NCBI RefSeq assembly: GCF_023650515.1
Contig: NZ_CP096016.1
Location: 50,001-114,000, forward strand
Reading direction: 5' to 3'
DNA from: Alkalimarinus coralli
Lineage (GTDB): Bacteria > Pseudomonadota > Gammaproteobacteria > Pseudomonadales > Oleiphilaceae
Length of the DNA: 64,000 nt
Under the pieces are notes generated by a model, which searched no databases, was not told the DNA's origin, and saw nothing but the letters and a program-made list of their open reading frames with translations. A program made the position numbers and the translations under genes. Below are positions 1-11,260 of this stretch, piece after piece. Positions within the stretch are counted from its first letter, which is position 1. Each line of letters begins with the position of its first letter.

Positions 1-2633
<2,633 letters not shown>

Positions 2634-2830
2634 ATAACGCCCAAATAGTTTTGAGTCTCTCAATTGAGAGATTAAAAACAAACAGTATTACCGGATAATG
2701 TGATTATGATCCGAGATGTTAGAAGACTTAATTGCTTACTGAATGTTAAAGACATTGCAGAATTGATGTGGGTTGATTGAAACGATATAAGTCTGAAACT
2801 TATAGCTAAACAATCAGCCGACCAAGGTTT
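2634..2830 (+). other. 23S-5S internal transcribed spacer
   Basis: Spacer of about 200 bases between the 23S and 5S genes. I see no tRNA fold in it. It contains a perfect 16-base palindrome, TCTCTCAATTGAGAGA at 2656-2671, which could form part of a processing stem just after the mature 23S end. Confidence 0.7.
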
Positions 2831-2950
2831 TGCCTGATGACAATAGCGAACTGGAACCACCTGATCCCATCCCGAACTCAGTCGTGAAACGGTTCAGCGC
2901 CGATGGTAGTGTGGGGTCTCCCCATGTGAGAGTAGGTCATCGTCAGGCAT
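2831..2950 (+). rRNA. rrf: 5S ribosomal RNA
   Basis: A 120-base gene that begins TGCCTGATGACAATAGCG and ends with the complementary CGTCAGGCAT, giving the helix I closing stem. The internal core CCGAACTCAG and the segment CGCCGATGGTAGTGTGGGG match 5S rRNA base for base with E. coli. It is followed 11 bases later by an intrinsic terminator. Confidence 0.96.
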
Positions 2951-2960
2951 CTAAATACGA

Positions 2961-2994
2961 AACCCCGGTAGGTTATCCTGCCGGGGTTTTTTAT
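2961..2994 (+). terminator. rRNA operon terminator
   Basis: A GC-rich hairpin, AACCCCGG-TAGGTTATCCTG-CCGGGGTT, followed by a T run. It sits directly behind the 5S gene and is the expected end of the rRNA transcript. Confidence 0.85.
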
Positions 2995-3042
2995 TATTTG
3001 TCACATGGGGAAAGGTTAAAGGTGGAGCGCAGCGACCACAGA

Positions 3043-3150
3043 CCATGAGAGAGTAGGGTGAGCGGTGGTGCCGAAGGCATGCGAAGCACCGCTTCGAAAA
3101 CCGTGAACGACGCGCATCTGCGATGCGGGGCCGGGCCATCGTCAGGCATC
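3043..3150 (+). pseudogene. Probable decayed 3' end of a second 5S gene
   Basis: Bases 3137-3163 repeat exactly the 27 bases at 2938-2964, that is, the last 13 bases of the 5S gene plus 14 bases of its downstream flank. They are again followed by a terminator hairpin. A second 5S-like piece, CCATGAGAGAGTAGG at 3043-3057, resembles the CCATGTGAGAGTAGG just before the 5S end. About 80 bases with two GC-rich hairpins lie between the two pieces. The 5' two thirds of 5S is not recognisable, so this looks like a broken tandem copy and not a functional gene. Tandem 5S copies are known from other gammaproteobacterial rRNA operons. Confidence 0.5.
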
Positions 3151-3160
3151 TAAATACGAA

Positions 3161-3191
3161 ACCTCAGCAGGGCAACTTGCTGGGGTTTTTT
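3161..3191 (+). terminator. Second terminator after the 5S remnant
   Basis: Hairpin CCTCAGCA / TGCTGGGG followed by TTTTTTATT. It repeats the arrangement of the first rRNA terminator with a diverged stem sequence, so the operon ends in two terminators in series. Confidence 0.75.
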
Positions 3192-3512
3192 ATTGCCTGG
3201 AAGAAATGTTGGATGTAAGGAATAGAGTGCTCTGTACAAATCTCTCTACTTAAAGCCGTTACGTTCACTCTTCAGTATTTAATAGCGGCTGTGTCGCGCC
3301 GCATTAGTATTTTTTACCCATGCCCTCCTACTGTTACATACTTTTCTTATTGCTGATTCTCTTTTGTTGGTGATTAGGTTAGTTTATAAATATTGGGTGC
3401 TCATAGGGGGGGGAGAGGTTTGATAAGCACTTGTTCGGTTGAGCTACAAAAAGAATAACGAGAGGCACTCTCTGTTTGGAAGGGTTAAAGGGTTCATAAG
3501 GTTTGATTGGTG
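3192..3512. other. Intergenic region before the AraC-type gene
   Basis: About 320 bases without a supportable gene. The only notable feature is a run of eight G at 3406-3413, roughly 100 bases upstream of the regulator start. I could not identify a convincing -35/-10 pair. Confidence 0.5.
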
Positions 3513-4526
3513 ATGCTTGAGAACGAAATTACTGTTTCAGCTAACTGGGTAAAAAGTTTGGTGTTGTTTGCCGAGCAGGCCGGTTGTGATAGGCATCGGC
3601 TTTTGGACAGTGCTGACCTTACGTTAGATGTATTCAATAATTTGCAACGTTTCACGATGGATGAAACGGTAAAGCTATGGGGGGCTTGTATTGAAGAAAC
3701 AGGTGATCCGTGTTTTGGCTTGCATTTAGGTGAGAAAGTGAGGCCTGCCACATTCCATATCGTTGGTTATACGCTAATGAACTCTGCAAACCTGAGTGAA
3801 GCGTTCGATAAATTAAATCAGTATCAACGACTTATAAGTGATGGCGGCGTTTTTCAACGTTTGCCAACCAGTAGAGGGGTTTGGCTGGTCTATCACCCTC
3901 GCCCGGGTTCCATTCCTTTTTATTACCATCAGATTGATGCGGTTTTAGCTGCGGTTCTATCGTTTTCCCGTTGGGTGACGGGCGAAGTGCTATCCCCAAT
4001 TGATGTCTCGCTTGCCAGGGAAAAGCCAGCCTGCATTGATGAGTATCGGCGTATTTTCGGCGTAGAGCCTGTTTTTGATGCGGAGTTCGATGGTGTTTTA
4101 ATTTCACATGAGACGCTTGCTCTTCCATTATTAGAAGCTGATGAAGAGCTATGTGAAGTTCATGAGTCTCATGCGAGAAAACGCCTAATCGAGCTAGAAA
4201 GTGACAATGGCGTGAAGGATAAGGTTGTAAATCTTTTGCGGCGTTATATGTCTAACCAAGATGCAGGCCGAGCGTTTATTGCTAACAAGTTAGGCTTAAG
4301 CGAAAAGTCCTTACAACGGAAACTCGCTGAAGAAGGCGCTACTTTTCAAGGGCTTTATAATGACCTTAGGCAGCGTTTAGCGCTAGATTATGTATCTGAT
4401 ACAGCAATTCCACTAGCCGAAGTGGCGTTAATGCTGGGGTTTTCTGACTCCAGTGCCTTTTATCGGGCATTTAAACGGTGGACAGGCAATACTCCGGGTG
4501 ATTACCGGGGTTCTACTGCTGAGTAA
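3513..4526 (+). CDS. AraC-family transcriptional regulator
   Basis: A 337-residue DNA-binding regulator. The N-terminal about 200 residues resemble the AraC arabinose-binding-like domain found in OruR/ArgR-type regulators of Pseudomonas. The C-terminal 100 residues form the double helix-turn-helix, with the family signature around FSDSSAFYRAFKRWTG followed by TPGDYR. In-frame TTG and GTG codons lie 6 and 3 bases upstream, but the ATG at 3513 is the simplest start. It stands alone between the rRNA operon and leuA, so neighbours do not reveal its target. The effector is unknown, and naming it after a characterised regulator would be a guess. Confidence 0.85.
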   Translation: MLENEITVSANWVKSLVLFAEQAGCDRHRLLDSADLTLDVFNNLQRFTMDETVKLWGACIEETGDPCFGLHLGEKVRPATFHIVGYTLMNSANLSEAFDKLNQYQRLISDGGVFQRLPTSRGVWLVYHPRPGSIPFYYHQIDAVLAAVLSFSRWVTGEVLSPIDVSLAREKPACIDEYRRIFGVEPVFDAEFDGVLISHETLALPLLEADEELCEVHESHARKRLIELESDNGVKDKVVNLLRRYMSNQDAGRAFIANKLGLSEKSLQRKLAEEGATFQGLYNDLRQRLALDYVSDTAIPLAEVALMLGFSDSSAFYRAFKRWTGNTPGDYRGSTAE

Positions 4527-4632
4527 TTCCAAGATTTATCATGTCAATTATGGTGATAAACCTCGTTTATTGATTAATTAGCGAATACAATATTGTCTGG
4601 TTTAGCGTACAAAGCGATTAGGAGTGTAGGCA

Positions 4633-6180
4633 ATGTCAGGTAAAGATCGATTAGTCATTTTTGATACAACATTACGCGATGGGGAGCAGAGCCCTGGCGC
4701 ATCGATGACTAAGGCGGAAAAGCTACGTATTGCGAAGTCATTGGAAAAAATGAAGGTCGATGTAATTGAAGCAGGCTTTGCGATTGCAAGCCCTGGCGAT
4801 TTTGATGCTGTTAAAGCCATAGCTGAAACCGTTAAAGACTCTACCGTATGCAGCCTATCGCGAGCACTTGATAAAGATATTGATCGTGCAGCAGAAGCGC
4901 TAAAAAGTGCTGCCTCCTCTAGAATACATACGTTTATTGCCACGTCTCCAATTCATATGCAGTATAAGCTTCAAATGGAGCCGGAACAGGTTGTGGAACA
5001 AGCGGTCAGGGCGGTTAAACGAGCGAGAAATCATACGTCCGATGTTGAGTTTTCATGTGAAGATGCTGGACGCTCAGAAATAGATTTCTTATGTCGTATT
5101 ATTGAGTCAGCAATTGATGCGGGCGCAACAACTATTAATATTCCTGATACAGTGGGGTATGCAATTCCCAGTCAGTTTGGAGAAACAATAAAAACACTGA
5201 TTGAGCGCATTCCTAACTCAGATAAAGCGATATTTTCGGTTCATTGTCACAATGACTTAGGTTTGGCTGTTGCAAACTCTTTGTCCGCGGTAATGAACGG
5301 TGCAAGACAGGTTGAGTGCACCATTAACGGGCTAGGCGAGAGAGCCGGCAATGCCTCTCTTGAAGAAGTTGTTATGGCGGTAAGAACGCGCAAGGACTTG
5401 TTTGCAGTCGAGACCAAGCTTGATGCGACCCAAATTGTCCCGACTTCTCGTTTGGTGTCAACCATAACCGGCTTCCCTGTTCAGCCAAATAAAGCCATTG
5501 TTGGCGCTAATGCGTTTGCTCACGAATCGGGGATACATCAGGATGGAATTCTTAAACATCGTGAAACCTATGAAATTATGGCCGCCCAGGATGTTGGGTG
5601 GCATACCAATAGCCTGGTTTTAGGAAAACACTCAGGAAGAAGTGCATTCAAGAGCCGCCTGGAAGAGTTGGGTATCCAGTTAGATACCGAAACCGAACTA
5701 AATGCAGCCTTCTCTCGTTTTAAGGACCTAGCAGACAAGAAGCATGAGATTTTTGACGAAGACCTTCAGGCGCTGGTAAGCGATACCAAAATCCCTGATG
5801 TTGAAGAACAATTCAAACTGGTATGCATGTCTGTATGTTCTGAAACTGGAATGACGCCTAAATCTACAATTACGCTGATGGTGGGCGGTGAAGAAAAAAC
5901 CGCTGTTTCAGAAGGAAGTGGCCCGGTAGATGCGACCTATAAGGCTATTGAAAGCATAGCTGATTCGGGTGCTAGTTTGCAGCTTTACTCCGTTAATGCG
6001 ATTACCAGTGGTACGGATTCGCAAGGTGAGGTCACTGTTCGCCTCGAATTAGGAGGGCGTATTGTAAATGGCATTGGGGCAGATACCGATATCGTTATAG
6101 CTTCTGCGAAAGCCTATGTCAGTGCGCTAAACCTGATATCAGCTCAGCCTGACAAACAGCATCCACAAAGTGATGTCTGA
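4633..6180 (+). CDS. leuA: 2-isopropylmalate synthase
   Basis: First committed enzyme of leucine synthesis. It condenses acetyl-CoA with 2-oxoisovalerate to 2-isopropylmalate in the cytoplasm. The 515 residues match the E. coli LeuA class (523 residues). The [12 protein letters not shown] motif is at 11-22, and the metal ligands correspond to Asp11, His204, His206 (HCHND) and Asn240 (GERAGN). The C-terminal about 120 residues are the leucine-sensing regulatory domain, so feedback inhibition is expected. A purine-rich RBS (AGGAGTG) precedes the ATG. I did not find a leucine-rich leader peptide upstream. leuCDB are not in this window. Confidence 0.95.
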   Translation: MSGKDRLVIFDTTLRDGEQSPGASMTKAEKLRIAKSLEKMKVDVIEAGFAIASPGDFDAVKAIAETVKDSTVCSLSRALDKDIDRAAEALKSAASSRIHTFIATSPIHMQYKLQMEPEQVVEQAVRAVKRARNHTSDVEFSCEDAGRSEIDFLCRIIESAIDAGATTINIPDTVGYAIPSQFGETIKTLIERIPNSDKAIFSVHCHNDLGLAVANSLSAVMNGARQVECTINGLGERAGNASLEEVVMAVRTRKDLFAVETKLDATQIVPTSRLVSTITGFPVQPNKAIVGANAFAHESGIHQDGILKHRETYEIMAAQDVGWHTNSLVLGKHSGRSAFKSRLEELGIQLDTETELNAAFSRFKDLADKKHEIFDEDLQALVSDTKIPDVEEQFKLVCMSVCSETGMTPKSTITLMVGGEEKTAVSEGSGPVDATYKAIESIADSGASLQLYSVNAITSGTDSQGEVTVRLELGGRIVNGIGADTDIVIASAKAYVSALNLISAQPDKQHPQSDV

Positions 6181-6190
6181 TAAGGCGGTG

Positions 6191-7129
6191 ATGTCTGAAA
6201 AAACTCGGCAGCACTATTTAACTCAGATGGGGGTGACCTTATGGTACTCCCGCTGCGAGCTTCCGGGAGCAGCTGCTTCGCCCGAATTTGACTTTGGTGC
6301 CAATGCAGAATCACCGCATTCTGGGGGGGGGAGCTCAACACTACCTGTTGAGCACGGCTTAGCAAACAACCCAAGTGGTTTGGGGAGTGCTGCGCCGAAG
6401 TCGGCGGCAGATATACTCAGTGCCTTATCATCCCCAAGTCCCCATTCCAGCCCTTCAGAAGCAACGTCTGCTCTTTCAAATGAGCGAGCAGAGCTACACA
6501 ACACCTTGCCTAAAGAGGTTTCAGCTACTCAAAATACGCCACAGGAAGCGATCGCGCCAGATGCTCACGATGTTTCAGTACTGAATAAGCCTGCCAATAC
6601 CGAAGTGTTTTCTGCTGACGCTCAGCAACCTTCTGGTATACCAAAAAAGTCGACATTAGCTGAATTGGAATCATTGGAGTTGATGCTGTGGGTAGGGGAG
6701 AAGAGCTGGTTTATTTCAGATAATGACGCTGAGTTTCCCTTGCAGCTAAAGCAACAGCTGCTAGGCAATATTGCATCAGCATTAGGTGAAAATGGCGATT
6801 TGGGGAGGATTACTTGTTTCAGATGGCCTTTTTTTGGCAATCAGCGCCTCCCAGGAAACGATGTAAGCTCAATGCTTGATTTATTGTTCGAATGGATTGG
6901 AGATAGAGTCGCGTCAGATGAACTCAATGGTTTTCTGATGGGGGAAAAAATTACAAACATACTGCTCCAGCGCTTTATGCATGACGATGCAGGTAAAGAG
7001 CTAGAACTCAATATTTCCGATGAGCGAGGAGTTAAAGTTATTTCTACGCTTTCACTTAATGACCTGTTGCGAGAGCCGCTTAAGAAGCGTGTAGCTTGGC
7101 AGCACCTATCCCCCTATCGTGCTAAATGA
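6191..7129 (+). CDS. holD: DNA polymerase III psi subunit-like protein (HolD) with a long linker
   Basis: Probable psi subunit of the clamp-loader complex, which links chi and SSB to the tau/gamma subunits. The N-terminal 25 residues (RQHYLTQMGVTLWYSR then LPG) resemble the E. coli HolD start (QQLGITQW, RRPG), the peptide that contacts the clamp loader. The gene overlaps rimI, as holD does in E. coli and as the divergent psi gene does in P. aeruginosa. Residues about 26-155 are low-complexity Ser/Pro/Ala/Glu/Asn and look disordered. Residues about 155-312 are a folded domain containing FRWPFFGNQ. Starts at 6170 or 6173 are possible. I prefer 6191, which has AAGGCGG just upstream. E. coli HolD has only 137 residues. 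The assignment rests on the N-terminus and context, so it is moderately sure. Confidence 0.65.
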   Translation: MSEKTRQHYLTQMGVTLWYSRCELPGAAASPEFDFGANAESPHSGGGSSTLPVEHGLANNPSGLGSAAPKSAADILSALSSPSPHSSPSEATSALSNERAELHNTLPKEVSATQNTPQEAIAPDAHDVSVLNKPANTEVFSADAQQPSGIPKKSTLAELESLELMLWVGEKSWFISDNDAEFPLQLKQQLLGNIASALGENGDLGRITCFRWPFFGNQRLPGNDVSSMLDLLFEWIGDRVASDELNGFLMGEKITNILLQRFMHDDAGKELELNISDERGVKVISTLSLNDLLREPLKKRVAWQHLSPYRAK

Positions 7130-7566
7130 TGTTTCGCGAGATGAATGAGTCAGACTTGGCTCAGGTTCTTACTATCGAACGCAATGCATATTCTCATCCA
7201 TGGACAGAAGGCAATTTTAAAGACTCATTGGTAGGGAGCGATGAGGTATGGCTACTTGAGCTCGATGGTGAAGTCGTTGGTCATGGAGTGATATCCGCTG
7301 CCGTAGGTGAGGCTCACTTGCTAAATATTTGCGTTGCACGGCAGCACCATAGGAAAGGGCTGGGTAGGGCGATTCTCGAGTTTGTTATTGAACGAGCCAA
7401 GCAGCTGGGGGCGACAGTTATGTTTCTTGAGGTGAGAGAGAGTAACACATCGGCAATCGCGTTGTACTTGGCTGAAGGGTTCCGAACAATAGGCTCGCGC
7501 AAAAATTACTACCCGTTTGGAAGTGAGCGAGAGCACGCTGTAGTCATGTCGCTGTCTATCGATTGA
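7126..7566 (+). CDS. rimI: Ribosomal protein S18 alanine N-acetyltransferase
   Basis: GNAT acetyltransferase of 146 residues that acetylates the N-terminal alanine of ribosomal protein S18. The acetyl-CoA binding signature is visible as RQHHRKGLGRAIL, and LEVRESNTSAIALY is the typical RimI segment, followed by GFRTIGSRKNYY. The ATG overlaps the stop of the psi-like gene (ATGATG with TGA inside), so the two are translationally coupled. The 3' end overlaps the convergent response regulator by 11 bases. Confidence 0.93.
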   Translation: MMFREMNESDLAQVLTIERNAYSHPWTEGNFKDSLVGSDEVWLLELDGEVVGHGVISAAVGEAHLLNICVARQHHRKGLGRAILEFVIERAKQLGATVMFLEVRESNTSAIALYLAEGFRTIGSRKNYYPFGSEREHAVVMSLSID

Positions 7567-8086
7567 CTGGCCGCTTCTGTAGTTTTCGTTGCAATGTTCT
7601 GCGGTGCATATTAAGTGCCCGTGCGGTGGCTGAAACATTCCCTTCGTGTTCGTTTAGTACTCTTTGTATGTGTTCCCATTCCAGGCGATCAACAGAAATA
7701 GGGTTCTCCTCTATGCTTACTGCTTCCTGGCTCGAAGTAGAGTCTGTTAGTGCTTTTATTATCTCATCTGTATTTGCTGGCTTACACAGGTAGTTTTGAG
7801 CGCCCAGTTTGATGGCGTTAACTGCCGTAGATATGGATGAATAGCCGGTTAAAATCAATGCTTTTGTTTCCGGGGAACGCTGCATTAAGAGATTTAGTGC
7901 ATGTAGCCCGCTTTCGTCATCAATTTTCAGGTCGATGACAGCATAGAGAGGCTTTTTAGCAAACAGGCTCTCTGCTTCGCTAATATTATTGGCTGTCCAT
8001 GCCTCATAACCGCGCCGAGTAAACGACCGTTTGAGTGTTTGAGCAAATATATCGTCATCATCGATAATTAAGATGGTTTGGCTCAT
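7556..8086 (-). CDS. Redox response regulator of the RegA/PrrA/ActR/RoxR family
   Basis: A 176-residue response regulator. The receiver domain spans 1-115 with the acidic pocket at Asp9-Asp11, phospho-acceptor Asp52 (AVIDLKI), Thr80 and Lys102. A short linker leads to a Fis-type helix-turn-helix at the C-terminus (GNVSATARALNMHRRTLQRKL), which is nearly invariant in the RegA family. The family controls respiratory oxidases and other redox-dependent genes. The start chosen is the ATG of MSQTILIIDD. The frame stays open further upstream, but that part overlaps the kinase gene and is not conserved. It lies 16 bases after the kinase gene in the same operon. Confidence 0.92.
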   Translation of the reverse strand: MSQTILIIDDDDIFAQTLKRSFTRRGYEAWTANNISEAESLFAKKPLYAVIDLKIDDESGLHALNLLMQRSPETKALILTGYSSISTAVNAIKLGAQNYLCKPANTDEIIKALTDSTSSQEAVSIEENPISVDRLEWEHIQRVLNEHEGNVSATARALNMHRRTLQRKLQKRPVNR

Positions 8087-8102
8087 GTTGGTTCCTACTC
8101 TT

Positions 8103-9443
8103 TTAGCTTTTATCCAAAGGAAGTGTGATTTCGGTGAGTGTGCCGGTATCCCCTGAGGAATCTTCAGTTGTAGTGTCTGACATATTGACCAATCTGACTG
8201 TGCCCCCTTGCCTCTCAAGTGTTGCATGAGACAAAAAGAGCCCAAGCCCTAGCCCTGTTGGCTTCGTTGACTGGGTAGGTTGTTGTGGTATGCCTTCCAG
8301 TGTCTGAGGTATCCCTTCCCCGTAATCTCTAATGCGAATGATCAGTTTATCGTTCTCTTGTTCTACGCTAATGTCTATCTTTTCGGGGCTGGCCTCACAG
8401 GCATTATTTAGCAAACTTAATATAGCGAGCTTCAAGCCTTGGTCTGCTCTAATCCCTAGTTCAGGGGGGCATTTTAATACATCTAAGCCAATGGTTGTTT
8501 GAGGGTGAAGGAGTGTCAGTTCGTCAGTAATTTCCTGGAGCTGCTGAGTAACCTGGATATGACTGGTAAGCTGCTGGTGGTTCTTGTCTGTATCAATTCG
8601 CAACTGTTGCAGTTCGTTTCTGCATATCTCGATTTGACTTGATAAAACGCTCAAATCTTCGGAGTATGCTGCCAACTCTGGTTCTTGTTTAAGGTCGTTG
8701 GTAATTACTGAGATGGTAGATAGAGGTGTACCTATGTGGTGGGCGACGTTCGCGGCTTGAGTCGCTATTGCAATGATTTGTTCGTCGCGAAGTGCTGATT
8801 CGCGCTGCGCATTAATTTTTTGTTGTTGTTTGGCCAGCTGCTTTTTCATTCTTACAACAAACGTAGATATTAATAGTGCGCTGAAAGCGAACGTGAACCA
8901 CATGCCATACAGGTGGAGAGAAAACATCGAATTGTCAGAGGTGTGTGAGCTCTGCATAGGGCTGGCATGGCTGCCCATACTGTGAGCGCTCATATTGTGT
9001 TGTGCTGATGTTACATGGGATGCGGTTCCCGGCCAAAGCATATCAATAACAAAGAGTGAGCTGTAGCAAGTGATCCCCAATGCCAGCAGAATGCGAGTGT
9101 AAGTCGAAGAGAGGAGGGAGGCGCTTACTATAATGGGAAACAGGTAAAGTGATACAAAAGGGTTCGCTGAGCCACCTGAAAACACAAACAGTATTGTCAG
9201 AACCGAAATGTCGATGCCTAGATGAGCGAAAAACTCACGCTCAGATATGCTGATCTGTCTACTAAGGCGATTAAATGTATAGACGGTCAGAACTGTATAG
9301 AACGACAAAGTTAGCAGGGTTGTATAGATGCCTGCGGTTGTAGAATTAAAAAAGTAGCCTGTAGACACCAATATAAGAACTGCCAGCAGTATAAAGCAGC
9401 GCACGGTGTTAACGAGAAGTAAGTTTCGGTTGAGAGGTTGCAT
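8103..9443 (-). CDS. Membrane sensor histidine kinase of the RegB/PrrB/RoxS family
   Basis: A 446-residue redox-sensing kinase. About six membrane segments occupy 10-195. The quinone-binding heptapeptide GGxxNPF is present as GGSANPF at 90-96. The phospho-acceptor is His235 in HHIGTPLST, and Cys274 (QIEICRNEL) sits where the redox-active Cys265 lies in Rhodobacter RegB. A HATPase domain follows, with NNACEAS and GLGLGLFLS motifs. Residues 138-173, between two membrane segments, form an unusual loop rich in His and Met. A GTG 12 bases upstream is an alternative start. It is cotranscribed with the RegA-type regulator, and the targets probably include terminal respiration genes (inference). Confidence 0.92.
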   Translation of the reverse strand: MQPLNRNLLLVNTVRCFILLAVLILVSTGYFFNSTTAGIYTTLLTLSFYTVLTVYTFNRLSRQISISEREFFAHLGIDISVLTILFVFSGGSANPFVSLYLFPIIVSASLLSSTYTRILLALGITCYSSLFVIDMLWPGTASHVTSAQHNMSAHSMGSHASPMQSSHTSDNSMFSLHLYGMWFTFAFSALLISTFVVRMKKQLAKQQQKINAQRESALRDEQIIAIATQAANVAHHIGTPLSTISVITNDLKQEPELAAYSEDLSVLSSQIEICRNELQQLRIDTDKNHQQLTSHIQVTQQLQEITDELTLLHPQTTIGLDVLKCPPELGIRADQGLKLAILSLLNNACEASPEKIDISVEQENDKLIIRIRDYGEGIPQTLEGIPQQPTQSTKPTGLGLGLFLSHATLERQGGTVRLVNMSDTTTEDSSGDTGTLTEITLPLDKS

Positions 9444-9609
9444 CAGTTTGACCACGAACAGTCACTCGTTTAGTTATTTATTTTCAATGGCGTTGATTAT
9501 ACCGTGTTATTAAGCGGATTGGTGCGGCATCTGGTCGCAGTTCCGTATCGCTTCGCGGTGAGTTGTTTTATAGCTCGCTCATAAGATGTCTATATGTCAC
9601 CAAACTGGT

Positions 9610-9615
9610 TATAAT
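9610..9615 (+). promoter_or_regulatory. Candidate -10 element for prfC
   Basis: TATAAT followed by TCGCG, 59 bases before the prfC start codon. The same TATAATTCG string also occurs upstream of rplM and after petC. No good -35 match is seen at the proper distance. Confidence 0.4.
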
Positions 9616-9668
9616 TCGCGTCATAATTTGAATTTGTCCACTATTAAGCGAACTTCAAGAGAGCTTTC

Positions 9669-11249
9669 ATGTCCCGCTTTGAGCAAGAAATTAATAAACG
9701 CAGAACGTTTGCCATTATCTCCCACCCTGATGCGGGTAAAACAACCATTACCGAAAAGGTTCTTCTATTTGGGCAGGCCTTGCAAACCGCAGGAACGGTA
9801 AAGGGGAAGAAGTCAGGTCAGCACGCAAAGTCTGACTGGATGGAGATGGAGAAGGAACGCGGGATCTCGGTAACCACTTCGGTTATGCAGTTTCCCTATA
9901 AAGATCACTTGGTTAACTTGCTTGATACGCCTGGACACGAGGACTTTTCTGAAGATACATACCGCACTTTAACCGCAGTGGATTCATGTCTAATGGTTAT
10001 AGATTGTGCGAAAGGTGTTGAGGCCAGGACCATCAAATTGATGGATGTAACGCGTATGCGAGACACGCCTATTTTGACCTTTATGAACAAAATGGATCGA
10101 GATATCAGGGATCCAATTGAATTGATGGACGAAGTTGAAGATGTATTAAAAATTGCCTGTTCTCCCGTGACGTGGCCCATCGGGATGGGGAAGCAGTTTA
10201 AGGGCGTTTACCATCTATTGAGAGACGAAATAATTCTGTATCAATCCGGGCAAGGTCATTTGATACAGGAAGAGCGCATTATAAAAGGTCTGGACAACCC
10301 TGAGTTAGATGATGTGTTAGGAGCCTATGCATCAGAGTTAAGAGACGAGATTGAGCTGGTCAAAGGGGCGTCTCATGAGTTCGACCTGGATGAGTTTCTA
10401 GCCGGGCAGTTAACACCGGTTTTTTTCGGTACCGCCCTTGGAAACTTTGGAGTAGACCATATGCTGGATGGTCTCGTTGAGTGGGCACCCGCACCTTTGT
10501 CGAGGGAGTCTGATAAGGGCACTATTGAGTCTACTGATGAGCAGTTCTCCGGCTTCGTATTTAAAATTCAGGCGAATATGGATCCACAGCACCGTGATCG
10601 AGTCGCGTTTTTGCGGGTTTGCTCCGGGCGCTATGAGCAGGGAATGAAAATGCGTCATGTCAGAATTGGCAAAGATGTTCGTGTATCTGATGCCCTAACG
10701 TTTCTCGCGGGAGATAGGGCGAGGGTTGAAGAGGCGTATGCCGGTGACATTATTGGCCTTCACAACCATGGCACCATTCAGATCGGGGACACCTTCGCAA
10801 CCAATACGGATATGCGCTTTACGGGTATTCCTAACTTCGCCCCTGAGCTATTTAGAAGAATTCGGCTGAAAGACCCTTTAAAGGCAAAACAGCTAAACAA
10901 GGGGCTGATTCAGTTATCTGAGGAAGGGGCTGTGCAAGTATTCAGGCCGCTTAAGAACAATGACCTTATCGTTGGTGCTGTTGGTGTCCTGCAGTTTGAT
11001 GTTGTTGTTCACAGGCTAAAGGCAGAGTATAAGGTTGACGCAATGTATGAACCTATCAGTGTGGCGACAGCTCGCTGGGTGACTTGTGAGGACGAAATAA
11101 AACTTGAACAGTTCCGCAAAAAGGCGTTTGACAATCTCGCACTGGATGGAGGGGATAACCTGACCTATATCGCCCCCACGATGGTCAATCTTCAGTTAGC
11201 GCAGGAACGCCACCCAGAAATTGAATTCCATAAAACAAGAGAGCATTAG
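9669..11249 (+). CDS. prfC: Peptide chain release factor 3
   Basis: GTPase of 526 residues that removes RF1/RF2 from the ribosome after peptide release. The G1 P-loop is SHPDAGKTT (18-26), G3 is DTPGHEDF, and G4 is MNKMDR. Length and ends match E. coli RF3 (529 residues). The ATG is supported by the RBS AGAGAG. The yjjV-type nuclease gene follows after 11 bases and is probably cotranscribed. Confidence 0.96.
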   Translation: MSRFEQEINKRRTFAIISHPDAGKTTITEKVLLFGQALQTAGTVKGKKSGQHAKSDWMEMEKERGISVTTSVMQFPYKDHLVNLLDTPGHEDFSEDTYRTLTAVDSCLMVIDCAKGVEARTIKLMDVTRMRDTPILTFMNKMDRDIRDPIELMDEVEDVLKIACSPVTWPIGMGKQFKGVYHLLRDEIILYQSGQGHLIQEERIIKGLDNPELDDVLGAYASELRDEIELVKGASHEFDLDEFLAGQLTPVFFGTALGNFGVDHMLDGLVEWAPAPLSRESDKGTIESTDEQFSGFVFKIQANMDPQHRDRVAFLRVCSGRYEQGMKMRHVRIGKDVRVSDALTFLAGDRARVEEAYAGDIIGLHNHGTIQIGDTFATNTDMRFTGIPNFAPELFRRIRLKDPLKAKQLNKGLIQLSEEGAVQVFRPLKNNDLIVGAVGVLQFDVVVHRLKAEYKVDAMYEPISVATARWVTCEDEIKLEQFRKKAFDNLALDGGDNLTYIAPTMVNLQLAQERHPEIEFHKTREH

Positions 11250-11260
11250 TCGGAAGGCCC

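Noticed and set aside
2634-2830. tRNA gene in the rRNA operon spacer
   Set aside because: No T-loop (GGTTCGAATC-type) or acceptor-stem pairing was found between the 23S and 5S genes.
4527-4632. Leucine attenuator leader before leuA
   Set aside because: No short frame with a run of leucine codons is present; only a weak TTTATCA/TGATAAA inverted repeat at 4535-4560 without a T run.
8087-8245. N-terminal extension of the response regulator by 53 codons
   Set aside because: The extension overlaps the kinase gene and lacks family similarity; the MSQTILIIDD start matches RegA-type regulators.
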